From contig CABVAP010000019.1 of assembly GCA_902496345.1 (NCBI GenBank), forward strand, positions 1 through 24,473: a DNA stretch of 24,473 nt. The letters run 5' to 3'. Position numbers and translations under genes: made by a program. The stretch comes from an uncultured Eubacteriales bacterium. Lineage in GTDB: Bacteria > Bacillota > Clostridia > Lachnospirales > CAG-274. How positions within the stretch are numbered: position 1 is the stretch's first letter; each line of letters begins with the position of its first letter. Shown here in pieces: positions 16,726 to 23,371 of this stretch. The notes below the pieces were generated by a model. That model was not told the origin of the DNA, ran no database searches, and worked only from the letters and a program-made list of their open reading frames with translations.

Positions 16726-18375
16726 TTATAAAGATTTTAAAATTAATTCTAAATCCTGTATTTCTTGTCTAATATTTTCTTTTTTATTCTCTAACTCTTG
16801 TGATGACAGTTCAGCCTTATTTATTTGACCGTCCATTTCTGTTAAAATTTCTTTAACCAAATTTCTAAATTGTAAAGCTAAATCATTTTTTATTTCATTA
16901 TAAACAATCGCACAAGGATCAGTAACTTCGCTTAAAATATTATTTAAATATTCTTTAACATCATCTTCTATATCATCAACTGCACCATCTATTTCCCATG
17001 TATAAAATTTAACATCTTTCCATTTACCACCAAACAAACCTTCTACATACTGCTCCTCATAATCTTCTTCTATATACATATTTGAACTATAATCATGTAA
17101 ATAATTATATTTGCTTTTTAACACATTTGTATCAACATATCTATAGAAACCTTTACGAAAATTATACATACTTTTTGCTTTCTCAACACTTTTAGGTATA
17201 TTTATTTTTAATTCGAAACCTAAAACATCTTTTTCATTTAACTCATAGCTATAATACTCTTTTTTTATAGAAACATAAGCATCATAAAAATCATCTTTTA
17301 ACTTTTTAACCATGCCTTCTCCATTAATTATATCAGAACATTCAGATAAGACCGCTCTTGCTTGTTCTTTTATATATTTAACACCAGCATTCATCGCATC
17401 CAAACAAGAATGACCCGCAGCACTTTCTGCACTCGACCTTGAACTGTATCTTTGATAAGAACGTTTAAAGCTACTAAGATAAGGTTTTTCTATTCTTCTA
17501 TTAATATTTCCATAATTTGAATTTATGTCTAATATAGATTTTTCCATTTTATTTTCAATACTATTTTTTATTTCTAATAATTTATTTTTATCAAGAATTT
17601 TTTTCCCTTGTAAAACATCAAACTTAGCTTTCAAATCTGTAATTTCTTTATTTATATCATTTTTTAAATTTTCAACAGATGTTTTTACGTAATCAGAAAA
17701 ACAAGAAATTTGCAAATTTTGCAGATTTTCTTCTATAATTTTATGCAACACTTTAATATTACTTTCTTTAACTAATAATTCCTTTGATTCTTCTAACCCT
17801 TTAATATAACCAATAGAATCAACAATAACACAATCTGAAAATTTACAATTATATAATTTCAAACATTGATTATTAATTACTTCTAGTACTTCATTTGCAT
17901 TTTCCATTTGATCCCCATGAGATAAAACTAAAATAGACTTTTCAAAAAAATTATTTACTGATCCAAACATATTTCCTATTTCTGAAATATAATCTGTTTC
18001 GATTTTATTTAATTCACCATCAACAATATTATGTACAAACAATATTATATCAGCTAATTTATACCCTTCCATAGCAATAGCTGTATCTTCATCATTTGCA
18101 TCCAATCCTGGTGTATCTGTCAAAATATAATTTTCCATTTCATAATCACTATTTAAAATAGTTTCTCTTATAACACCCGTCTTAAAAACTTCGCTTTCTC
18201 CAATAATAGCATTAAACAATGAACTTTTACCTGCTTTCAGAAGCCCTGCATTAATAACTCTAAATTTATCCCCTTTATTTAAAACTTTTTGTGATAGATC
18301 AAAAAGTTCTTTCTTTAATTGTTCGTTTGAAATATTTGAACTACTATTAATAATTGCTTGTACATCTTTAATCAT
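16726..18375 (-). CDS. Dynamin-like GTPase, first of three in tandem
   Basis: 549 aa from ATG 18375, which has AGGAGG (18387-18382) six bases upstream; the frame stays open 40 codons further, but that extension has no ribosome site. GTPase motifs: G1 GLLKAGKS (44-51), G3 DTPG (87-90); the G4 position reads VLSHGDQ (SHGD at 152-155) instead of NKxD, so guanine specificity may be relaxed. The remainder is helical, with a patch of Tyr-rich and acidic sequence near 450-500 (SSNMYIEEDYEEQYVEGLFG). There is no transmembrane helix, so it is probably cytoplasmic and peripheral. It leads the GTPase trio and is preceded by the tiny membrane protein ORF at 18546-18749. The three GTPases differ from one another along most of their lengths, so they are not a recent duplication. 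Confidence 0.87.
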   Translation of the reverse strand: MIKDVQAIINSSSNISNEQLKKELFDLSQKVLNKGDKFRVINAGLLKAGKSSLFNAIIGESEVFKTGVIRETILNSDYEMENYILTDTPGLDANDEDTAIAMEGYKLADIILFVHNIVDGELNKIETDYISEIGNMFGSVNNFFEKSILVLSHGDQMENANEVLEVINNQCLKLYNCKFSDCVIVDSIGYIKGLEESKELLVKESNIKVLHKIIEENLQNLQISCFSDYVKTSVENLKNDINKEITDLKAKFDVLQGKKILDKNKLLEIKNSIENKMEKSILDINSNYGNINRRIEKPYLSSFKRSYQRYSSRSSAESAAGHSCLDAMNAGVKYIKEQARAVLSECSDIINGEGMVKKLKDDFYDAYVSIKKEYYSYELNEKDVLGFELKINIPKSVEKAKSMYNFRKGFYRYVDTNVLKSKYNYLHDYSSNMYIEEDYEEQYVEGLFGGKWKDVKFYTWEIDGAVDDIEDDVKEYLNNILSEVTDPCAIVYNEIKNDLALQFRNLVKEILTEMDGQINKAELSSQELENKKENIRQEIQDLELILKSL

Positions 18376-18545
18376 AATATTCCTCCTAAAATTTTTATTA
18401 AAACTATACCCAATAAATATAATTTTAAAAATTAAGGCATATTTTCTATAATATTTATAAATTTTTTTATTTATGTAGCATTGCCTTAAAGCCACTTATT
18501 TTTTATAACAAAGTATTTTTTGTTTAAAAATTAACTAATTAAAAC

Positions 18546-18749
18546 CTATTTTTTTAGAATAGCCTTTTTAATTATTGCAGCAGGTATAAAAATCCAACCA
18601 CCTGCAGCAGCATATATTAGTTTTTTAGAAAAAACTTGTTGAAACCAAGATTGTTAAATAATTACTTTACCCTCATAAAAACAAACTCCAACAGCCCAAT
18701 AACATACAATTAAATAAATAATCATCAATATAAATTTAATAGATTCCAT
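18546..18749 (-). pseudogene. Tiny two-segment membrane protein with an internal stop
   Basis: Too short and interrupted to stand out as an ORF. ATG 18749 (AGGA about 9 bases upstream) starts a 67-codon frame with one TAA at codon 32 (18656-18654). Part one is MESIKFILMIIYLIVCYWAV and on to EGKVII (31 aa), a single membrane helix. Part two, QSWFQQVFSKKLIYAAAGG then WIFIPAAIIKKAIL, contains a second hydrophobic segment and a basic tail but has no start of its own. Read through, it is a neat helical-hairpin membrane protein, so I take the TAA as a nonsense mutation; a real 31-aa single-helix peptide is the alternative. It lies between the operator/promoter at 18814-18845 and the first GTPase, so it heads the operon. 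Confidence 0.6.
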
Positions 18750-18813
18750 ATTTATTTCCTACTTTATTATTTTATAATGTTCCATTAATTTACAAAATAT
18801 GCCTTCATCTTTT

Positions 18814-18842
18814 AGTATATCATATTTCCGTTATATTTACAA
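18814..18842 (-). promoter_or_regulatory. Promoter of the GTPase operon
   Basis: On the minus strand TTGTAA (18842-18837), a 17-base spacer and TATACT (18819-18814). It is the best-placed promoter for the small membrane protein and the three GTPase genes; no convincing promoter is seen between 18376 and 18545. Confidence 0.65.
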
Positions 18843-18845
18843 CGG
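18828..18845. promoter_or_regulatory. Candidate operator CCGTT-N8-AACGG over the -35 box
   Basis: Arms CCGTT (18828-18832) and AACGG (18841-18845) surround eight bases and overlap the -35 hexamer of the minus-strand promoter. The XRE regulator gene starts 127 bases away on the other strand, the usual layout of a repressor and its target. Confidence 0.5.
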
Positions 18846-18971
18846 TTTTTAAAAACTAATTTTAAACCAAAGATTGTTATAAAATAATTTTATAATTATT
18901 AACTAAGCTATTAATACTACGTGTAAGCAGTAAAATTTCTATTTTCTTTAACAAAAAATCGGAGGCTAACT

Positions 18972-19292
18972 ATGTACGAAAAAGATATAATAGACCGAAT
19001 ATCAGATTTATGTCAAGAAAGAAACTGGAGTTATTACAAACTTGCAAAAGAATCTGACATAGCATATTCAACACTAAACACACTTTTAAACAAACCAAAC
19101 ATTCCAACAATCCACACATTAGTAAAAATATGTAATGGTTTTGGAATAACACTTTCACAATTTTTCAATTCACCAAAAATGGATTTAACTACTGAACAAA
19201 AAGACCTTTTGAGCCTTTTCAATACTCTCGACAATTCTGATAAAAAACTTGCATTAACTTATCTTGCCGGCCTAAACAAAAAAACAAATTAA
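18972..19292 (+). CDS. XRE-family transcriptional regulator
   Basis: 106 aa, with a Cro/CI-type helix-turn-helix across about residues 4-64 (RISDLCQERNWSYYKLAKES, then IAYSTLNTLLNKPNIPTIHT, then LVKICNGFGITLSQFF). A short helical tail (about 68-105) is probably for dimer formation. GGAGG lies 6 bases before ATG 18972. It is transcribed away from the GTPase operon and is the likely repressor acting at the CCGTT/AACGG palindrome; this link comes from position, not from a known binding site. Residual transcription could continue into the second HTH gene 131 bases downstream, which also has its own promoter. Confidence 0.9.
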   Translation: MYEKDIIDRISDLCQERNWSYYKLAKESDIAYSTLNTLLNKPNIPTIHTLVKICNGFGITLSQFFNSPKMDLTTEQKDLLSLFNTLDNSDKKLALTYLAGLNKKTN

Positions 19293-19316
19293 AATTCGAC
19301 AAATAAATTATACCCC

Positions 19317-19336
19317 GAACAAAATCCCTTTTGTTC
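19317..19336. repeat. Inverted repeat between the two regulator genes
   Basis: GAACAAAA (19317-19324), loop TCCC, TTTTGTTC (19329-19336): a perfect 8-bp stem without a following T run. It could be a weak terminator for the XRE gene or a protein-binding site just upstream of the next promoter. Confidence 0.5.
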
Positions 19337-19372
19337 TCCTGCCAGCTAACTTCATAATTTTTTTATTTCATA

Positions 19373-19401
19373 TTGTAAAACTAAAAATATTGTGCTACTA
19401 T
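19373..19401 (+). promoter_or_regulatory. Promoter of the HTH-kinase pair
   Basis: TTGTAA (19373-19378), a 17-base spacer and TACTAT (19396-19401). The -35 hexamer is the same as in the GTPase promoter. The ATG at 19400 lies inside the -10 box, so translation cannot start there on this transcript; the next in-frame ATG is 19424. Confidence 0.6.
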
Positions 19402-19423
19402 GAAAAAAAGGTTGGTGAAAAAA

Positions 19424-19843
19424 ATGAAAGAAACTGAAGAATTGATTAGCGAATTAATAAATGACAATAACGTCGAAACTTATTTTCTTAATAATAAAGA
19501 AGATCTTTTTAATAAAGACCAAGCTGATCATTTAAATGCACTTTTAAAAAAATATAATTTAACAAAAAGTGAAGTTATTTCTAATTCCGGATTAAATAAT
19601 AAATATGCCTATCATATATTTTCTGGAGTAAGAGTCCCTTCAAGAGATAAAGTAATAAGTTTAGCATTTGGTTTTAAAATGAATTTAAAGGATACTCAAC
19701 GATTACTAAAATTTTTTAAATATAGCGAATTATATTCACGAGATGAGCGAGATTGTATAATAATATTGGCAATAGAAAATCATAAAAACTTAATTGATAC
19801 AAATATCGACCTCGATAAATATAATAAAGATATAATTGAATAA
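19424..19843 (+). CDS. HTH protein paired with a Ser/Thr kinase
   Basis: 139 aa from ATG 19424, with GGTTGGTG just upstream; the earlier ATG 19400 is part of the promoter. The middle holds an XRE-like helix-turn-helix (about residues 33-85: HLNALLKKYNLTKSEVISNS, GLNNKYAYHIFSGVRVPSRD), then helices LKDTQRLLKFFKYSELYSRD. I recall HTH proteins of this kind directly upstream of protein kinase genes in Firmicutes, and here the kinase ATG follows the stop by only 2 bases. The HTH protein is probably a kinase substrate or partner. Coupling is likely, as the kinase has no clear ribosome site of its own. Confidence 0.8.
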   Translation: MKETEELISELINDNNVETYFLNNKEDLFNKDQADHLNALLKKYNLTKSEVISNSGLNNKYAYHIFSGVRVPSRDKVISLAFGFKMNLKDTQRLLKFFKYSELYSRDERDCIIILAIENHKNLIDTNIDLDKYNKDIIE

Positions 19844-19845
19844 TT

Positions 19846-21504
19846 ATGCAAAATAATTTATCTATTTTCGATTTATATTCAGAAAAATACGAAGAAGTAT
19901 CCATATTAAAAAGCTCTTCAATTTGCCAAACTTATTTAGTAATAAACAAAGAAACTAACGAAAAATATATTTCAAAGATAACAAAACAAAAGTCAGATTT
20001 ATACGAAATGATAAAAGGAATTTCACATAAATCTTTACCTAAAATATATGAAATTTATACTGAAGACGAAACAACTATCATTATAGAAGAATTTATAGAA
20101 GGAAAAAATCTTTCAGAACTGATAAAAGAAGAAAAAATTTTTTCAAAAAAAGAAATATTGAATATTTCTATACAATTATGCAATATACTAAAAATTTTGC
20201 ATAAAAAGCATATAATTCATAGAGATATAAAACCGTCAAATATAATTATAAAGCCCGATAATACCGTTGTTCTTATAGACTTTGACGCTTCAAGATTTTC
20301 AGACACATCAAAAAATAACGATACTGTAATAATTGGAACAAAAGGATATGCTCCACCGGAACAATACGGCTTTGCACAAACAGACGAACGCACAGATATT
20401 TACGCATTAGGAATAACATTAAAAGAGCTTCTTGGTAAAAACTATACTAAAAGCCCTTTATACAAGCCAATTATCAAAGCAATAAAAATTGACCCAAAAA
20501 ATAGATATAAAAATATTTCAAAATTTTATATTTCTTTAAAATATAGGACTTTGAAAAAATGTATAAAAATAATATTCACACTATTATTTTTATATCTAAT
20601 AATTTCTATAAGCAATTATTTTACTCAAAAAAATCAAGTTTCACAAAATTCACATAACTTAGAGGAAGATAATACAAATTATGATACTTCCTTTAATGTT
20701 GGAACATCATCAACTGAAAATATTAATCTAATCCATAAATATAATCGTTTAGAACGTCTTCCTTATGAAGACATTTATATTTATGAAAATTTTAAATATG
20801 GTGTTAGTGCAATTTTTCCTGACTTTTTTGAGCTTGATATTTATAATAGTGATAATAATAGCATTATATTAAGAGGTTTTGATGATACTAATAATTTTCA
20901 TTATTTAACATTTTATTCTAAAGAAGCTACTTTATATCTAAATAACGAGCTATCTATTGACCTTATAAGAAAAGAACTTAATAATTACGGAAAATTAATA
21001 AGTTCTTCAACCATAGGAAAAAGAACATTTTTAACTTTTGACAACTCTATTAATGAATTTAATAAACTATATAATTCCTATGTATTATACACAGATTCCA
21101 AAACCAATCTTTTTTCTGCTATGGAATTATCATCAAAATCTTCATTAGATATACATAATAAATTATTAGAAAATATAACAAATGGATATGTTTCGCCTTT
21201 TTTCGAAATACCTCATAATATGTATATAAATAATACCTTTGACCCTGTACTTGATTTTTCAAAATTAAATAATTTAGATATAATTACTATTGTTAATTTA
21301 GCGGAATATTTAACAAATCGACAAATATCATATAAATATGAACAGACCATCTCATCAGAAGATGAAATTACTCATATTTTTAAAATAAATTCCAACTTAG
21401 ATCCTAAAAATACAGCCTATATTTATGTTTCACATAAGTTTGATGATTCTATATATTTAAATGTAGATAAATGGACCATTTCTGATGTAAAAATCGATAA
21501 ATAA
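19846..21504 (+). CDS. Transmembrane Ser/Thr protein kinase
   Basis: 552 aa. Cytoplasmic kinase domain (about 12-232): beta-3 Lys44 (ISKI), hinge EEFIEGKNL, catalytic loop HRDIKPSN (125-132; Asp127, Asn132), metal-binding DFD at 145-147 in place of DFG, activation segment GTKGYAPPEQYG (164-175) and TDIYALG (183-189). The usual glycine-rich loop is missing; KSSSICQTY occupies its place. One membrane helix (about 240-259) leads to an external region of about 290 residues with no domain I recognise, and no PASTA repeats. The catalytic loop residues are intact, so it is probably active, with the outer region sensing the envelope. It may control the HTH partner and, through it, the neighbouring GTPase operon. 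Confidence 0.9.
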   Translation: MQNNLSIFDLYSEKYEEVSILKSSSICQTYLVINKETNEKYISKITKQKSDLYEMIKGISHKSLPKIYEIYTEDETTIIIEEFIEGKNLSELIKEEKIFSKKEILNISIQLCNILKILHKKHIIHRDIKPSNIIIKPDNTVVLIDFDASRFSDTSKNNDTVIIGTKGYAPPEQYGFAQTDERTDIYALGITLKELLGKNYTKSPLYKPIIKAIKIDPKNRYKNISKFYISLKYRTLKKCIKIIFTLLFLYLIISISNYFTQKNQVSQNSHNLEEDNTNYDTSFNVGTSSTENINLIHKYNRLERLPYEDIYIYENFKYGVSAIFPDFFELDIYNSDNNSIILRGFDDTNNFHYLTFYSKEATLYLNNELSIDLIRKELNNYGKLISSSTIGKRTFLTFDNSINEFNKLYNSYVLYTDSKTNLFSAMELSSKSSLDIHNKLLENITNGYVSPFFEIPHNMYINNTFDPVLDFSKLNNLDIITIVNLAEYLTNRQISYKYEQTISSEDEITHIFKINSNLDPKNTAYIYVSHKFDDSIYLNVDKWTISDVKIDK

Positions 21505-21607
21505 TACAAATACCAATAGTAAATATTCTATAATCTCTTTTTTCTACTAAAACAATATTATTACTTCTTTCGCTTTTATAATATAATAATCAATTATTTT
21601 TCTATAT

Positions 21608-21642
21608 AAAAGGCAAGAAAGTCTCACACTCTCTTGCCTTTT
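21608..21642. terminator. Bidirectional terminator (copy A)
   Basis: An 11-bp stem AAAAGGCAAGA (21608-21618) / TCTTGCCTTTT (21632-21642) with a 13-base loop lies between the convergent kinase and rpn 3'-copy. It is nearly identical to the hairpin at 21962-21999. Confidence 0.82.
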
Positions 21643-21654
21643 CAACAACCCCTA

Positions 21655-21936
21655 TTAAATTTTTGCCATATATTCCGCTCTTTTTTCTTCTGGTATATTT
21701 ATTGCGTTTGCTGCCTCTTCAAATGTAAGTTTTAAATTCTTCATTATATTTTTTAAATCTTCAATTTTTCCCTGCTCTATTCCTTGTGCCATTCCTTGTG
21801 CTATTCCCTGCTCTATTCCCCTTTCCAAAACGCCTGAACTAAGGTTACACATATCCACCAACTCCTTTTCCAATTTAACATCTGTTTTTATATCAAAATC
21901 ACTATTTAATACTTCTTTTTTCTTTATCGGGCTCAT
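21655..21936 (-). pseudogene. Detached C-terminal copy of the Rpn protein
   Basis: 93 aa from ATG 21936, or TTG 21939. It repeats the C-terminal 86 residues of the neighbouring Rpn protein with scattered changes (for example SSG for SSS, AINIPEE for AMNIPEE) and a longer GIxQG repeat (GIEQGIAQGMAQGIEQG against GIEQGIEQG). It lacks the nuclease core. No ribosome site or promoter is visible before the start, so it is most simply a broken duplicate. In E. coli, though, short C-terminal Rpn products act as antitoxins of the full protein, so a functional piece cannot be ruled out. Confidence 0.75.
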
Positions 21937-21961
21937 CAAATTAATATTAAATTAATCTACA

Positions 21962-21999
21962 AAAAGGGCAAGAAAGTCCTACCACCCTCTTGCCCTTTT
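21962..21999 (-). terminator. Terminator of the rpn gene (copy B)
   Basis: A 12-bp stem AAAAGGGCAAGA (21962-21973) / TCTTGCCCTTTT (21988-21999) follows the rpn stop codon at 22011 on the minus strand. Confidence 0.85.
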
Positions 22000-22010
22000 A
22001 ATAATCCATA

Positions 22011-22961
22011 TCAAATTTTTTCCATATATTCTGCTCTTTTTTCTTCTGGTATATTCATTGCGTTTGCTGCCTCTTCAAATGTAAGTTTTAAATTTTTCAT
22101 TATATTTTTTAAATCTTCAATTTTTCCTTGCTCTATTCCCTGCTCTATTCCCCTTTCCAAAACACTTGAACTAAGGTTACACATATCCACCAACTCCTTT
22201 TCCAATTTCACATCTGTTTTTATATCAAAATCACTATTTAATACTTCTTTTTTCTTTATCGGACTCATCAAATCAGAAAGCAGAACTCTAAGCAACTTCA
22301 ACATTTTATTATACCCAGACGGCAAATTTTCATTATCATCTTCAAGATAAACCATTATAACATTTATAAGGTCATAATTTTTCACATGTTCTTTAACTTC
22401 TCCAACAAGGTTATCTTCTGTAAATCTATATCTTGTTATCGTATTTTGATACTTTTTAGGAACACTTGTACATACCCAAATCGAATAAACTTTTTTAATA
22501 CCACTATAATCATTTTCTTTAAATTCAACCTCATACTGTGATGAAATCATTCTACTTGCATAGTAAATACCTCTTTTTATCAAAGGGTATCCCGGATAAT
22601 AATCTTTTTGTGCCTCAAGATTTATTATAAGTTTTATCATTTCCCCACTTTGAGGAACAACTGCAACAAATCTTATATCATAACGAACCGTACCCTCGTC
22701 AACAGAAATATCTTCTGTATTCAATCCATTAATTCTTTCTTTTTGATTTTCGCCCTGATGAACATTAAACGTTGATATTTCAGGATTACTTTCTATACAA
22801 TTTTCAGAAATATATTTAACATCAAAGTCCTTAAATTCTTCAACACACTCTTTCATAATATGAGCCAAAATTATTTTATGCGAAAGTAACATTTTACAGC
22901 ACCTATCATAACTTGCTTGATAAGACGTACTACTTATATCTCGTGCCAATTTATTCTCCAA
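22011..22961 (-). CDS. Rpn / PD-(D/E)XK nuclease-family transposase-like protein
   Basis: 316 aa. The N-terminal half is a PD-(D/E)XK nuclease of the Rpn (recombination-promoting nuclease, PDDEXK_2) type: Asp95 in TVRYDIRF, then Glu116-x-Gln118 in LIINLEAQKDYYPGYPL, and the family stretch IKRGIYYASRMI. IWVCTSVP and the C-terminal helices with GIEQGIEQGKIEDLKNIMKN are also typical. Rpn proteins are RecA-independent DNA nucleases, and some act as antiphage toxins held by a shorter product from the same gene. The start is TTG 22961 with AAGGAGGG about 6 bases upstream; an overlapping ATG there is out of frame. It has its own promoter and terminator, and its 3' end is duplicated just downstream. 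Confidence 0.9.
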   Translation of the reverse strand: MENKLARDISSTSYQASYDRCCKMLLSHKIILAHIMKECVEEFKDFDVKYISENCIESNPEISTFNVHQGENQKERINGLNTEDISVDEGTVRYDIRFVAVVPQSGEMIKLIINLEAQKDYYPGYPLIKRGIYYASRMISSQYEVEFKENDYSGIKKVYSIWVCTSVPKKYQNTITRYRFTEDNLVGEVKEHVKNYDLINVIMVYLEDDNENLPSGYNKMLKLLRVLLSDLMSPIKKKEVLNSDFDIKTDVKLEKELVDMCNLSSSVLERGIEQGIEQGKIEDLKNIMKNLKLTFEEAANAMNIPEEKRAEYMEKI

Positions 22962-22985
22962 AACATACCCTCCTTCCCTAATTTA

Positions 22986-23014
22986 ATTTTAGTATAGTCA
23001 ATTTTAAAAGTCAA
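22986..23014 (-). promoter_or_regulatory. Promoter of the rpn gene
   Basis: On the minus strand TTGACT (23014-23009), 17 bases, TAAAAT (22991-22986), directly after the DUF6809 stop codon. Confidence 0.65.
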
Positions 23015-23017
23015 GCA

Positions 23018-23302
23018 TTAACGCTTATTTTCATCATTCCCAAAACAATCGCACATCATAAGAACCCCAAACATAAAACCGATTTTAAAATTTTCCAAAT
23101 TTTCAACAATATTAACTTTATTTATAGCATTAACAAAATCATCAAACAATTTCAATTCTTGATTTGATAACATTTCTTTCAGTTGTTTTTCAGTATTACT
23201 GACCATTTTTAGGGCATTTTTATATTCATCAGAAATATGATAACGCTTTTCACTCGGATTAATTCTTCCATAATACATTTCTTCAATAAAATTATTTTTC
23301 AT
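23018..23302 (-). CDS. DUF6809 family small protein
   Basis: 94 aa. The N-terminus EEMYYGRINPSEKRY, the helical middle and the C-terminal FKIGFMFGVLMMCD match the small DUF6809 family common in Clostridia (LYYGRINPSE ... F.GFRLG.RMM). Its function is unknown; it is soluble and helical. AGGAGG lies 8 bases before ATG 23302. The terminator of the upstream amidotransferase gene sits immediately before this ribosome site, so expression probably depends on partial read-through or an unseen promoter. Confidence 0.82.
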   Translation of the reverse strand: MKNNFIEEMYYGRINPSEKRYHISDEYKNALKMVSNTEKQLKEMLSNQELKLFDDFVNAINKVNIVENLENFKIGFMFGVLMMCDCFGNDENKR

Positions 23303-23317
23303 TAATAAAACCTCCTG

Positions 23318-23361
23318 AAAAAAATGTTAGAACTAAGCTATCAAAACTTAACTCTAACATT
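23318..23361 (-). terminator. Terminator or attenuator between amidotransferase and DUF6809 genes
   Basis: Stem AATGTTAGA (23323-23331) with TCTAACATT (23353-23361), extended inward by TTAAG/CTTAG, ends in seven T on the minus strand (plus-strand A at 23318-23324). The AGGAGG of the next gene follows within two bases. Confidence 0.75.
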
Positions 23362-23371
23362 TTAAATTTAC

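Larger units (their letters stand above)
21608..21937 (-). repeat. Duplicated rpn 3' end plus terminator (copy A)
   Basis: This block repeats, with few changes, the stretch at about 21962-22270 (terminator, stop, and about 86-94 codons). The match ends just beyond the ATGAG(C/T)CC motif, where copy A runs into unrelated AT-rich sequence. Copy A has an extra 24 bases coding GIAQGMAQ. Confidence 0.88.

Noticed and set aside
16726..18495. 40-residue N-terminal extension of the first GTPase
   Set aside because: It has no ribosome site, whereas ATG 18375 has AGGAGG at six bases and matches the expected N-terminus.
8627..18656. Two in-frame TAA codons as a sign of TAA recoding
   Set aside because: TAA is used as the ordinary stop of other genes here (for example at 174 and 13359), so nonsense mutation is simpler.
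13349..18837. Same 12-mer TTCCGTTATATT on both sides of the GTPase trio (13349 and 18826)
   Set aside because: In AT-rich DNA of this length many 12-base matches arise by chance; there is no longer flanking similarity to suggest element ends.
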